DNA of 64,000 nucleotides from Panicum virgatum (lineage: Eukaryota > Streptophyta > Magnoliopsida > Poales > Poaceae): positions 45,411,607 through 45,475,606 of the forward strand of contig NC_053150.1 in assembly GCF_016808335.1 (NCBI RefSeq), written 5' to 3'. Of the stretch, positions 1-11,671 are shown in pieces. The first letter of the stretch is position 1. Each line of letters begins with the position of its first letter. The translations under genes and the position numbers were made by a program. The notes beneath the pieces were generated by a model. The model did no database searches. It had not been told where the DNA came from and saw only the letters and a list, made by a program, of their open reading frames with translations.

Positions 1-1304
1 TGTGCGCGAGACAGGGCAGGGCAGCTCAGAGCCGTTGCTGCTGGCCCGTGTGCGTTCTTGGCTGCTGCAAGCCACCACGCACCGGATACGGCAGGTCGGT
101 AGCGCCGTAGCGTCGCATCCTCGCCGTGTCCGGTGTACCTTCTACCTGAACGGCAAGAGGATGAGCAGCCCCCCCCCCCCCCACCCCCACCCCCCCCACC
201 CCCAGGCCCCAGCTGAGCCGCCGCGTGCACGTCACATCACCAGTATCCCACCATGCCATTGCCACCAACCCTTTCCACGCGCATCGCTTTTTTTCCTGTG
301 CGAGCCTTGGAGTCCTGACCATGCCCGGCCATCGGCATCCATCCTGGTGACTCGTTTCCCTCCCCTGATCCATACTGAAGAAAAAGCATCGACCAAAGTT
401 GCATGGACTACTCATGGAGCAGCGCAGGATTCGTGGATCTGCACTTGACAATTCCGGCTTCGTTCGGAAACCCTGGCGGCGGCTGGGGATCAAAGTCCAA
501 ACCCTATCATGTCTGCGCCGGCGAGCGTTGACATGTGCGTCTACCAATCATGGACCTCAAGGATCTCTGTCGGGCGACAACGGCCAACGGGGGCCGGCTG
601 TCCGAAACGGGTGAAATCAGAACACTGATGGATTGGGTTGCAGTCGTATGATACGCTACAGTGCTGCTAATGCAACTGCAATTGCTAAGAAGGGGGTCTG
701 GCTGGACAGTGGCCACGATCACTGCTGCTGCAGACACACGAGCGGAACAGCAACCCCAAGCCCCACAGGCTGCTGCAGCTGCAGTCGTGAGAGGTCGGCA
801 GCGAGCTCGCGTCACGGCGGGTCGGTAACAGTTGGTTGGCAGTCGGCAGCGCCCGGCGCCGTGGCCCAGCTTGCCCAGGGGACGACTGGTGCCGGCAGCG
901 CCGGCGGCGTCAGCGCGCCCCGGGCACTCACGTGAGAGTCTGGGCCCGCCCAGCCGGACCGGGGCGGGGACGGGTCGCCGCCGGGCTTGGCGTTCTCGTT
1001 CTCCCACATGCTGCTGCCGCACGGCCCGCACCCGCACGGCCGCGTTAAGAGAGAGGCCCCGGCGACGGCCAGCCACGGCCACGCGCACGCGGACGACGAC
1101 GGGAGAGGAGAGGCGTCCCCGCCGGTGGCGCGGGGGAGAAAGCAAAAAGCAAGGCGCTTGGTGGGCTGCGTGGGGCGTGTGGCCCACCAGCGCCCACTTG
1201 ACACGTCCCCTGCCCGTGGGCCCGACCCGTCTGCACGTGCTCGGTTACTCCAGGTTGGGCCCGCCCAACTTCCAGCTCCGTTTTCCCACCCAGCTCGGTC
1301 CAAA

Positions 1305-1638
1305 GGCCGTGTTTAGATGAACGGCAAAAAAAAAATTACGATGAAATCTTACTAATTTGAAGTACTAAATGAAATCTATTTATAAAACTTTTTATACAGA
1401 TGAGTTGTAAATTGCGAGATGAATCTAATGATGCTAGTTAATTCATAATTAGTGGATGGTTATTGTAGCATCACTGTTGCAAATTATAGATTAAGTATGC
1501 TCATTAGATTCGTCTCGTGATTTACAGTCCATCTATGCAAAAAAATTTATAAATAGACTTCATTTAGTACTCCATGCATATCGTCCAAACATTTGATGTG
1601 CTTTTTTTGTGTTTACGGGTTGTGATCTAAACAGGGCC
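1305..1638. mobile_element. MITE with GGCC-TGTTTAGAT ends (left copy)
   Basis: The ends are GGCCGTGTTTAGAT and, as reverse complement at the right, GGCCCTGTTTAGAT. The interior is AT-rich, with the internal motif ATTAGATTCGTCTCG that is shared by many grass MITEs. AAA flanks both sides and may be a 3-bp target duplication, as in PIF/Harbinger (Tourist-like) elements. There is no coding capacity. Confidence 0.8.
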
Positions 1639-2967
1639 AAAGCCTGCACCAAACGAGTCGCTGTCACGATTTTTTTTTCTTTTGTGCTCGTTGTGACGAG
1701 CCGAGACGCGACACGGCAGCGTTCGGCGACGTGGTTCATGCTGCGCCCGGGACGGGACGGAGATCGCCCGTGTCGGGATACCGGCGGAGCCTTTGACGGG
1801 CCCGGAGAACCACCTCGCCGCCGGCTGGCCGGCGGGAAGAAAAGAGCAGGGGAATCGGACTAAAAGTTGACGTCAACCTCTCGGAAAACGGACGCGCTGC
1901 GACGGGCAGGCAGGTTGACGGCCTGACGGGAGGGGAAGGGAGGGTTCGAGGCCACGTGCGCGGCGCCGCGGCGCCAGGGCAACGTCGTCGCCGTCCGTCC
2001 GCCTAACGCCGCGCCGTCCCACCCGACTGACGGCGTCCAAGGCGGACGCCTCGCTCTCGGCTCTCCGGCCTCCGCCTCACGCGCTCGGCGACAAGCGGGG
2101 GCGACCGGCCGAGGCGGGGGGACGGGGCCCACCGCACGCGGCCCGGGCCACCGGTCACGCCTAGCGAGGCGACGGGCTCGGAGGGTGGTGCCGTGCGGTG
2201 GGGTCCTCGCGTCTCCCCGCGGTGCGCCTCGGGTGGACGGGGAAAAAAAGGAGAAAAGAGTCCCGGCTAGGCTATAGGGGGTCGTGCTGTGTCCGCACGT
2301 GACCGGAGCCGCTCGCGACGCCGATGCCTCTCCCTCGCGTGGCCTCGACAGCGACAGCGGCGCGGCCGGGGCCGCCACCCGCCACGACGTGCCGGCGACG
2401 CTCGATTCCCCGGACGACGTTTTCTTCAGACATCTTCCGTCCGATTTTCTGGAAGCTGGACTACCTCCACAGCTTGCTGTCTGCAAGAAGGTCACGTGCA
2501 CGTGCTTACGCCTTCGAAGACGTGGTTTTGGATCACTGGTTCACTGCACGATCGGGGAAAAAGAGGACACGACGCAACAAACCAGCAGACCATTTTTTTA
2601 TTTTGTAGGATTAACCAGCAGAGCAGTTGGAGTCTTGGAGAGCCACGGGCGCCCGGCTCGCAAACATGCTGCAGAAAGCCAGAAACCTTCCCTTTCCTCG
2701 CCGCTTCTTTTGTTGTCGTCCCCCAGCGCGCGCGGGGGCTGCGGGACCCACCGGGCCACCGCGTGTGCGTTGGCCACGTGATCCGCCGGAGGCCGGGACG
2801 GCGACGACGACGACGACGTACTCCCCTGCCCGCTGCCCCTCCCCTCCCCCGGGCCCCGCCCGCCCTCACGTGATCCGGCGGCGCGGCGCCAACCGCAGAG
2901 GCGCCCGCCACGGCACCACCACTCTCGCGCGCGCCCCCACGCGTCACGGCCACTAGCGCTTTAATTA

Positions 2968-3200
2968 GGCCCCGTTTAGTTCCCAAAATTTTTCCTACCG
3001 TACCCGTTACATCGAATTTTTAGATACATACATGAAGCATTAAATATAGTTGAAAAAAATAACTAATTATACAGTCTGACTGATTTTCACGAGATGAATC
3101 TAACGACGTTAAATAATCCATGATTAGACATTAATTGGCAAATAACAACGAAAGTGCTACAGTATCAAAACCCAAACTTTTTCGCGAACTAAACGGGGCC
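2968..3200. mobile_element. Tourist-like MITE (left copy)
   Basis: A 233-bp element with inverted ends GGCCCCGTTTAGTT and AACTAAACGGGGCC, flanked on both sides by TTA. This is the usual target duplication of PIF/Harbinger-derived Tourist elements. The interior is AT-rich and non-coding. Confidence 0.88.
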
Positions 3201-4316
3201 TTAAGCGATCACATGGCCCGCGAGCACGGGGATTAGGGCGGCCTCCGGCATCACGTCACGGGGGCCCCCCAGTTAATCCAATTCCAAACCCTGCCGCGCA
3301 AGCAACACAGCGGCGATGACTTTTGCACCCGGCAGGTTAATTTACGGATCCCTAAACCGATTCTTTAAACAAAGGGGAAGGTACAGAATGTCGATCAAGT
3401 GGGCGAACCAGTTCTTAATCCGGCCCCGTTTAAATTACTCCGACCCGCGGGCCTTTTCATCCATCCATCCATCCCCGGAATCTTCCTCCGTGTCAGACTG
3501 TCAGACTGCCTCCGACACTTTACTAATCAAATCCACCTCTACTTAATCAAATTAATTACAATTAGTTCCTCCAGCAAAAGGACGGGGCTAGCTGCCAGCC
3601 TGCCACGTACTAGCTCTGGGAGTGTTTTTCTTTTGTTAAGAGCTCTTTTGTTTACGCCAAGGAGCTGGCATGTCCGGCTTTGGGCGGAGGGCGCGCATGA
3701 GACGTACGCCGTGGCGGCATCGAGTGAGTGATCGAATGGTTCATTCCTCTTTGGAGCAAGGAGGATGAACAGGTAGGTAGGTGCCCAAGGGGTCATGTGA
3801 CTCCATGATTGCAATTTTTACAACGAAGAAAATCGATCGATTTATCCTATATTTCAGGCCAAACCATCTCGCTTGGTCGGTTCAATTTGGCATGTTTTTA
3901 ATCGCGTCATCTACTGATGAGTTGCTTCAAAGCTCGGAGCGGGGGGCAAAAGTCTCGACGTGATATAAAGAAACGCTATCTAAACAGCATTGTTAAGTGT
4001 CTTTAATGATTGGATTGGAAAAGAAAAACTGGGAGAACATGGGAGGATACCGCGAGCGTGATGGAGGGAGGAGGGGTAGATCCAAAGCGAGAGGGGAGCC
4101 AGCGTGCATGCACGGGGATATACAAATGGAGAAAGGGGCTTAGCGTAACATGGCCGGGCGATGCGAACAAGGCTACAGGCTGTTGTGTTCCGGGCGAGCC
4201 GTGCATACGGATACAGATTACTTGTAAAGTATGGTCGCAGCTAGATCTCTGCAGAAATGATTGGCGCCAGGCACTTTTCTCGCTCTGACATGGGGATACT
4301 GTTGTCAGAAGAGCTA

Positions 4317-4672
4317 GGCCATGTTTAGTTCCCACCCCATAAACCTCGTAAACACAAAAAAAACGTCACATCGAATATTTCGACATATGTATGGAGTACT
4401 AAATGAAGTCTATTTACAAAACTTTTTGCATGGATGGGCTGTAAATCGCGAGACGAATCTAATGAGTCTATATAATCCATAATTTGCAACAGTGATGCTA
4501 CAGTAACCATTCGCTAATTATTGATTAATCATGAATTAATTAGCATCATTAGATTCGTCTCGCGATTTACAACCCATATGTGAAAAAAGTTTTGTAAATA
4601 GACTTTATTTAATACTTCAAATTAGCAAGATTCCGTCGCAAAAAAATTTTGTGTTTCATCTAAACACACCCC
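4317..4672. mobile_element. MITE with GGCCATGTTTAGTT end (left copy)
   Basis: AT-rich element with a GGCCATGTTTAGTTCC left end and a CATCTAAACACACCCC right end, flanked by CTA on both sides. It contains two inverted copies of the ATTAGATTCGTCTCGCGATTT-type motif. Same general family as the element at 1305. Confidence 0.8.
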
Positions 4673-4894
4673 TAGTACCAAATTGTTAGTGAAGGCCTGA
4701 ATGCCTGATGAGTGGTGACTGCCACTGCCTACAGGTTACAAGTAGCTGCTCTGATGAGTATATTGGAGATGTGCAGTGCTGAGGCCAAGTAGAGCAGCGT
4801 AGAGAAAATATATGCACAAAAATAACAAATATGTCATCAGTGACTCATTATTTTTTTTGAAGGAAAATCAGTGGTTCGTTTGATAACTTTTTTA

Positions 4895-5129
4895 CTCCCT
4901 CCGTTCCAAATGATAGGTCGTTTGACTTTTTTGATACCAAGTTTGACCACTCGTCTTATTCAAAAAATTTATGCAAACATAGTCAAAATTAAACCATTCT
5001 TCAAGAACTTGTATTAATAAAGCAAGCCACAACAAAAGAAGTGATGTTTTACACAAATTTTTGAATAAGACGAGTGGTCAAATTTGGGGTTGAAAAAGTC
5101 AAACGACCTACAATTTGAAACGGAGGGAG
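4895..5129. mobile_element. Stowaway MITE (left copy)
   Basis: A 235-bp element with terminal CTCCCTCCGTTCC and an inverted partner ending CGGAGGGAG, flanked by TA on both sides. This is the hallmark of Tc1/mariner-derived Stowaway MITEs. The arms are long and can fold into a hairpin. Confidence 0.92.
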
Positions 5130-6178
5130 TACCTCACAAAATCGCAAAACAATAGTAACTTTCTAGCAGCAAAACACAGTGAGTGATGATTGGTGTGCAG
5201 GGAGATTAGCAGTTTAGCACACGGTGCCGCTTGTGAGGGAAACATGGGGTCGGCACTTGTTTACGTTTTCTTAGAGCAAGATTAATAGGATGTGCAGGAG
5301 TACATCTTCGCCCACTTGAGCGGGCGTTTCACCAGCCGCCTGCTCCCTTCTCTCTCCTGCTTTCTCTCTTTTCTTGCTCTTAGCTGGGGAACGGGAAGGC
5401 CATCACCCATGCGCCCGCGCCACTGCTTTTGCGTAGCCATGCACTAAACAATGCACCGCCACCGGCGACCATGGCCCTGCTCGCCGTCACGAGCCCGTCT
5501 TTTCCCGGCCGGCACACGGAGACGGAGATGACGGTGCCTACGCGCCGCGCATGTGCGTATCCCGCCCGCTGGCCGGGCTCGCTTTCGTGTGCAACCACCG
5601 CGGCATATGGGGTGCCGCCTGTCGGCCACGAGTCGGGAGGGTGACGGGTAAAGGGCGCCGCGCCAGGCACCAGCTGCCGGCCCCGTCCTGGCTAGCTCGG
5701 CAAAGGCGTCGCCTCTCGCCTAGCCTTCGCGAAAAGAACTCGTTGGGTCGGGTTGGCGCGGCACATGACGGTCGTGGATCGGTGCGCATGACAGAAGCGC
5801 GGGGGGGGGCTCGATCCTGAATTCCTGATCGCTATAGCTGGAGAGGACGGCCTCCGCCATGGCCGCGATCTCGATCTGTGCCGGCAGCCGGCAGGCACGG
5901 GCGGCAACTAGCGCCGGTAGAAGGCGTATGGCCGTATGCGGACGCAGCGCCTCGGCTCGGCACCGGCGGCCGCGTCCGTCCACGGTCGGCGCGGCGCGGG
6001 GGCACAGGCGCGGCCGCGCGGAGACCGTCGCACCGGGCCCTGGCGCAGGTGCAGGCATCCCACGCGCGACTGTGGCGGGCACGGGCAGGCACGTGCGGCA
6101 GGTGTCACAGTGTCAGCGCCGCACGTGGGTCGTCGGCCCTCCTCAGCCGCAAAGGCTGCGGCGCGGGCCTCCTCTCAG

Positions 6179-6440
6179 GCCGTGTTTGGTTTGTATCAGT
6201 ACTAGTAGCACAAAAATTTTGACTATTAATTAGGGTACTAAATAAAGACAATTTATAAAACTAACTCCACAGCTCTGTTCTACTTCGCGAGACGAACCTA
6301 ATGAGGCATTTAACTGCACGATTAGAGGATGGTTACTGTAGCATCACTGTAGTCAATCATCGATTAATTACTATCATTACACTCATCCGTGAAAACTTTT
6401 TATAAATAAATTTCGTTTAGTACTCCGTACATTGAAGATT
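6179..6440. mobile_element. Degenerate MITE, right end unclear (left copy)
   Basis: Left end GGCCGTGTTTGGTTTG, followed by an AT-rich body with the GCGAGACGAACCTAATGAG and GATGGTTACTGTAGCATC-type motifs seen in neighbouring MITEs. A clean right terminal repeat is not visible, so the right boundary is approximate and the element may be truncated. Confidence 0.6.
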
Positions 6441-7290
6441 TTTTTTTCAAGAATGGGTTGCTGGGCCCCAGTCCCAGCCGGCCGCGCACGCGACGCGAGG
6501 CGGGCGCCTGCGCCCGTGCGGCCTGTGGTCTCTTGCGCCCAGTTGGGGGGCCATGTCTGCGCACCCGCACGGGGCATTGTCCCCCCTCAACTCGGCGCGG
6601 TCCGTGCGGTGCTGCAGGCGGAGGTGACGGCACGTACCCTCCTCGTCGTACGTGGCCGCACACGCACCGTGCGTTCGTGCATGGTGACCGCCTAGGTACG
6701 AGGACGCGAGCTGGTTAAACGTTTTTTCGCGTCACAAATGACAGAACCAAATGCATTTGTTTAAACAAAAAGATTTTGACGCTATTTGACTTGGCACTTG
6801 GCAGGATTTTTCTGTTGATCACTCGCGCACGATGCTGGTTATTTTTGCTTCTGCACAAGCAGCCCTGCAAAGAAATGCTCAGTAACTCGCGCGTTCCAAA
6901 ATAATCAAATTTATCTCACAAAAAAGTCACCAGATTCCGCACGGCACCATCACGGGAGTCAAGCGAGCGCGTGTTTCTTTCGTCCCGATGATCAGCTTTA
7001 TCTCTCCGCTTTTGAAGAAAAAACAGGGGCGGGTCGGGTCATCACGTTTTCGACACGAGTGCACACGAGCGCCACCAGCGGAGAATTAGTCATTTTATAA
7101 AGGAAAAAAAGGATTCGAGTTCTCTGACAGATTATCCGCCGTAAAACGAAGCTTCCCAACGGATCGATCAACGCCGGAGTTCATACGAAGAAAAAAAAAT
7201 CAGCCGTACCAGCGCCGTCCTAATCTAATCCTCGCGGTGTTCTAGTTTCACGAGGTGCGCACGGCACGGCACAGGAAACTAGCACGGCGC

Positions 7291-7629
7291 GGGTTGTTTG
7301 GTCTAGGAGCTAAATTCTAGATTATATCACGTCACAAAATATTAATATTTAAAAGTACTAAATGAAGTTTAATTACAAAATTAATTTCAGAATTTTGAGA
7401 CTAAAATGCGAGACAAATTTAATGAGTTATGTTAATTCATGTTTAGCGAATAATTACTGTAGCACAAATGTAGCAAATTCTATATTAATTTAGATCATTA
7501 GCTTCATCTCGCGAATTAGCACTCATTTGTGTAAAATATTTTATAAACAGATCTTATTTGATAGTTCTAAATAGTAAGATTTTTTTGATGTGACAGAGGC
7601 TAAAAAAATTTGCTGAAACCAAACAGCCT
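7291..7629. mobile_element. MITE with GTTGTTTGGTCTA end (left copy)
   Basis: AT-rich insertion in a GC-rich context. The left end is GGTTGTTTGGTCTA; the right end, read in reverse complement, is GGCTGTTTGGTTTC. The interior carries the ATTCATGTTTAGCGAATAA and TTACTGTAGCAC motifs common in Tourist/hAT-type grass MITEs. The target duplication is uncertain. Confidence 0.7.
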
Positions 7630-7743
7630 CGCATGCGCAGAGGGCGGCGGAGGGTGCTGTCACGTGTCCGTAGGACCAAAGCTCACAAGGTTGCCGTCGA
7701 CGTCAGCACTGAGTGGGGCGGTAAGAATCTCTTCTCATGGAGG

Positions 7744-8388
7744 GCTAGTTTAGTTGTGCGTTTTTGAAATGAGAACATATCGAGTGGAAATCACAACTTT
7801 GTGAAAAATTATATAAATTACGGCAAAAAATTGTCTAAATTCACCAAAAAATTACATATATAGATTATATGATGATACACAATCTTATAAAATATCTGAA
7901 ATTTGTTATTTTTATATCTCACAAATAAAGTCGAGTTTGGACATGATATTTTACAAGATTGAGTATCATCATATCATCTACATGTGTGATTGTTTTTGGT
8001 GAATTTAAACAACATTTTTGACATGATTTGCACAGGTTTTCACGAAGTTGTGTTTTCCACCCGATATGTTCCCTTTTGAAATAAAATCTTTGCATATTTA
8101 AAATTAAATATAGAATAATCATAAAATTAATTACAGAACTCGTTTGTAAACTACGAGATAAATTTATGAAATCTAATTAATATGTTATTAGAACATGTGT
8201 ACTGTAGTAATTACTGTAATAATTTAGTGACTAATCATAGCATAATTAGGCTCATTAGATTTGTCTCGTAATTTACAAATAAACTATGCAGTTCGGTTTT
8301 TATTTTGTATAGATTTAGTAATTCATGCATGTACGATTCTTTTTTGATGTAATAATTTTGGAATTTTGAATTTTGCAACTAAATAAGA
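7744..8388. mobile_element. Outer AT-rich MITE interrupted by a Mutator-type MITE (left copy)
   Basis: The ends are CTAGTTTAGTTG and CAACTAAATAAG (reverse complement CTTATTTAGTTG). The right part carries the typical GAGATAAATTTATGAAATC and CTCATTAGATTTGTCTCG motifs. The left part is cut short because a second element (7771-8073) is inserted 27 bp from the left end. Boundaries are good to a few bases. Confidence 0.65.
7771..8073. mobile_element. Nested Mutator-type (MULE) foldback MITE with 9-bp target duplication (left copy)
   Basis: A 303-bp element flanked by perfect 9-bp direct repeats TTTTGAAAT (7762-7770 and 8074-8082). The terminal repeats are GAGAACATATCG and, as reverse complement, GGGAACATATCG. 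The two halves are imperfect inverted repeats of each other over most of their length, so the whole element can fold back. A 9-bp duplication is characteristic of Mutator-like elements. Confidence 0.85.
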
Positions 8389-8529
8389 GCAAATTCTTAA
8401 CCCACGGCTGATGCTGTTCACTGCTCACCCGTAGGGTGGATTCGGCGGCGATGGGATGCTGGCGGTCACGCTGCTTGTGATAGCAGGCAAGGCAAAGCGA
8501 AGCGAAGCAGAGCAGGCGAGACGCGCGGT

Positions 8530-9056
8530 TAAAGATGGCAACGGGTAAAATCCGCGCGGATATCAACTTCATAAACCCGTACCCGCGTGTTAAAATCCGC
8601 GCGCTGTGCCCGTGCCCGCAACCCGCAATGGGTAGAAAATGATACCCGTACCCGCTATCCGCGGATACCCGCATACCCGCGGGTACGCCCGCATACCCGC
8701 AAGTTTTAGAAAATCAAACACAAGCACATTTTAATAGTATGTAAATATTAATATGCACATCTATTTCTCAATATTAATAAATTATAACCTAATAATCAAC
8801 ACGTCAACACCATTTATTTGAGAAAACAAATAAATTTTAGCAAATAAATGAACTAGTCTCATATATAATACATCACAAGAGTCATTATTTACGGATTTGC
8901 GGATTCGGGTATCAATTTTTCAAACCCGTTTGAAAATATCCGTTGGGTTTACAGTTGTACCCGCGTCCATATCCGCGGGCACAAACTCAAACCCGTATCC
9001 GCGCGCCGTCGGATTTGGTATCCGCGGATACGCGGATATTTAGTACGTCATCCCTA
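8530..9056. mobile_element. Non-autonomous hAT element with GC-rich subterminal repeats (left copy)
   Basis: The ends are TAAAGATGGCAACGGG and, as reverse complement, TAGGGATGACGTAC. The flanks CGCGCGGT and CGCGCGGC match at 7 of 8 bases, fitting an hAT 8-bp target duplication. Both ends are packed with short ACCCGC / GCGGATA units in both orientations, while the centre (about 8700-8890) is AT-rich and has no reading frame. Arrays of short subterminal repeats are the known binding-site arrangement of hAT transposases. Confidence 0.8.
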
Positions 9057-9878
9057 CGCGCGGCGCGGATGCCACCAGCGTACTGGGAGGCTAGCAGCCA
9101 AGCATTATTGAGGTCGCTGTTGGACAAAGGGAAAAGGAAAGGAGTGGCCCTGCGGAATCTGGCCGGCGGGGGGGCACATGACCGGCCTCGGCGACCACCC
9201 CTCCCAGGCTCCCCCCACCTCCGATCTCTATCCACGGGATGCCCGCAATCTTCGGCCTCATGTGCCGCCCGCCTTCTCCACCCCCAACCGTCACGTGACC
9301 CCTCTCCCCCTCTCGCCCGCCCTCTGCTCCAGTGCGCCTCCTCAGGCTCCGATCGGTGACCCGCGGCCGCCGCTCCTCCCCTGGCTGCCGGATCGGCTCC
9401 GCGTCGCCGTCCGCCGGCATCACATAACATGCTCCCGTTCCCGTCCAAAACCCCGTCCGTTTCTCACCGCCCCACCGCGCGCGCGTGAGCCGGCGACGAG
9501 CGGGCGCTCTCGGACAAAGCGCCGAGCGTCCGATCCCTGTCAGCGCCGTCGCGGTCACGCCCCACTAGCGACCGCGATGATTTTAGCGTAATCTAATCTA
9601 CTACCGTGGCCGCCTGGCCAGGCGGATTAGCGGCGACTCATCCCGTCGGGTTAAAAAAAGAGGAAAAGTTACTGCGCTTCGCGTCAACGCCGCGGTCAAC
9701 CCACGTCCGGCACGTGCTGGATCCCCACCGCGCCACCCGCCAGCCTCCACCGGCCGCGGTGCCCGTACACCTCAGGCCTCGGCCCCGCGCGCCGCTAACG
9801 GCCGTCGCGGTCGGGTAACGCTGCTGTCACGGAGAGGGGGCGTCTCCGCTGCTGGGTGCCTGCCTGGGTGTGCCGCCG

Positions 9879-9884
9879 TATAAA
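9879..9884 (+). promoter_or_regulatory. TATA box of the truncated BIM1 copy
   Basis: TATAAA in a GC-rich context, about 175 bp upstream of the predicted ATG at 10059, followed by a purine-rich leader with GGAG/GAGG repeats. Identical to the box of the intact copy at 32328. Confidence 0.7.
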
Positions 9885-10058
9885 GCATCCCGCGCGGCAC
9901 AGGACAGGAGGAAAGGAGAGGCCACGGACAGAGAAGGGAAGGGAGAAGCCTTGGAAGCTGCAGCAGAGATCTCTCCCCTCGCCCTCCCTCTCCCACGCGC
10001 CCCGCGGGCTCGAGGTAGACGAAGGCGGAGCCGAGCTGCCGAGGTGTAATGCGTGGTT

Positions 10059-11182
10059 ATGGGGCTGCAAGGTAAAATCCCGCTCGCGCCATTGCTCGAC
10101 CTGCTTTTCCTTCGTTTAGTCTCGTGCTTCGGATTCGAATTCTCGGTTTCCATGGGCGGGAGATGGATCGGGTGATCCTCCTCGAGTTTGGTTTCATGCT
10201 TCCTGACGGCGAGAGGTTGCTGCTGGGGGGCTTGCGAATGCAGGGGATAAGGCGACGCACGACTTCCTCACGCTCTACAGCGCCGCCAAGGACTCCGCCC
10301 TGCCGCTGCTGCCGGAATCCAAGCCGCCTCCGCCGCCGCCCGCTCATCAAGGTGCGTGCGCTTCAGCATCTCTCTCCTCTGTCTCTGGGTGATGGATCAC
10401 AATTCAGACGCTCGCGCGGCGAATCCTTCCAAGGTTTTGCCGAATTCGGTAATTCTACTAGTACACGATAGGCTGGGTCTGAAAACTGTCAGATGCTATT
10501 TGCTATAGTATGTTTGTACGAATTAACCTTCGAAATTACCTTTTTGATGATTTTAGTTTTACGTTGCGTGGACAGCGTGGTTTGAGAAAAGTAGACAACG
10601 ACGTCGACAGATTAACGGACCAAAGAAATGATCACGTGCACCTAGCTAAGGAGTAGTGGTGGATGCAAAGAGCCGTGCACGACCTTTTCTGCGCTCCTGG
10701 CAATCCGTCCATATTCTATTTCAATTTTCAAAGTTTGCAAAATTTGAAAGGGTTCGGTGTAGCATTCTCGCAGTTTTCGTGCCCCAGTCATCAGGTTTCT
10801 ATGGGTTCTTTTGTTGTTTCGATCTTTTTTTGCATGCTTTTTAATTTTTATACGTCGTGCCGGAATGATTTCTCCGTGTTTTGCGGTGATTACGAATTTG
10901 CTGGTTTTTTCTCGGCTTTGTTCTGAACTGAAACCACAGCCGGTGCGCGTCGCGCAGGTTTCTTCCTCAAGACGCACGACTTCCTGCAGCCGCTGGAGCG
11001 GTCGTCGTCGCAGTCGCCGCCGCCGTCGCGACCCGCCGCGGAGAAGCCGCTCCGCCAGCACGCGCTTCCCGGCGGCATCGGCACCTTCAGCATCGGCCGC
11101 GCCGCCGCGGCGGACCAGCCCGGCGCCGCCGTCAAGCAGGAGCAGCCGCCCTTCGCCGTCTGGGGCCAGCCGGACCCTCGAG
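10059..11182 (+). pseudogene. Truncated BIM1-like gene: promoter and coding exons 1-3 only
   Basis: Exons 10059-10071, 10244-10351 and 10958-11182 match the first three coding exons of the intact gene at 32508-37753. They encode about 115 residues, with the two family motifs THDFLTLY and [10 protein letters not shown] and the [11 protein letters not shown] motif. The sequence then enters intron 3 and stops matching at 11584. Everything downstream, including the bHLH domain, is missing. The only coding difference from the intact copy is silent (GCG versus GCA, alanine in exon 2). The promoter is intact, so transcription is possible. Splicing into the downstream glycosylase exon would give a chimeric message (see findings). 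The reading frame itself is not broken; it is a fragment. Confidence 0.88.
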
Positions 11183-11475
11183 GTACGCCACGCACCACGC
11201 GCGCTCTCGTTTTCCTTTCGCCGCTCCGGCTACGGTTGGTGGCGGCTTGACGCCGACGCGTAGCTCGCCGCAGGCGTGAGTCGCGTGGCACGCGGCCGCG
11301 AAGGTGCGTGCGTGCCGAGGCGGTGGAGCTTTTCTAGGGTGGGCGACGCTATAGTTCGTGGACTCGTAGGTCTGATTGGCGCGGGATCCATGGACCCGGG
11401 CCGGACCCGTAGGCTAGGCCTTGTGGGCCTACTACGGGCCAGGACATCTCGTGGGCCTTTACCGGACACTGAGGG

Positions 11476-11584
11476 GTGTTTTGGAACGGAGACTTAAAAA
11501 AAGTCCCAAGAACTATTTAGTATTTAGAAGTATTAAATAAATGTTAATTATAAAACTAACTGCAGAACCCTGGGGTTAAACTGC
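11476..11584. mobile_element. Left part of a MITE, cut at the duplication junction
   Basis: The AT-rich tract after GAGGGGTGTTTTGG corresponds to the left third of the MITE that is complete at 34275-34609. It ends abruptly at 11584, after which the glycosylase intron begins. Six of the eleven substitutions separating the two large copies lie in this tract. Confidence 0.75.
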
Positions 11585-11671
11585 AAAAATGATTTCTCCC
11601 TGAACTGTTTAAAAAAACTTCTAATAAACGAGGCCATGCATGAGAGACAAATGCAAATTCCATGGGTGCAG

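Larger units (their letters stand above)
1..9878. other. Upstream region of the truncated BIM1 copy: MITE-rich, no gene recognised
   Basis: About 9.9 kb without a recognisable gene. GC-rich blocks (roughly 1-1300, 1640-2960, 5380-6180 and 9060-9880) alternate with AT-rich MITEs listed separately. The GC-rich blocks give many overlapping reading frames on both strands, but none shows a known domain, a plausible exon structure or family-like composition. G-box cores CACGTG occur, for example at 2775 and 2867. Intervals 3201-4316, 5130-6178 and 6441-7290 hold nothing else I can identify. Confidence 0.6.
1..11584 (+). repeat. Left copy of a near-identical segmental duplication (3' part of unit 1)
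   Basis: This segment matches 22449-34386 base for base apart from rare differences. The offset steps from 22448 to 22447, 22448, 22449, 22452 and finally 22802 as small indels and one 350-bp insertion accumulate. Similarity stops abruptly at 11584, inside a MITE in intron 3 of a BIM1-like gene. Its left edge is outside the window, because base 1 is already inside the match. By eye the substitutions are at about 6436, 7963, 10253, 10366, 11376 and six more between 11476 and 11570. All are transitions. An assembly artefact is the main alternative to a real duplication. Confidence 0.95.

Noticed and set aside
1860..2501. Long frames in GC-rich blocks upstream of BIM1 (also 24307-24948)
   Set aside because: Present identically in both copies only because of the duplication; no domain and several overlapping frames.
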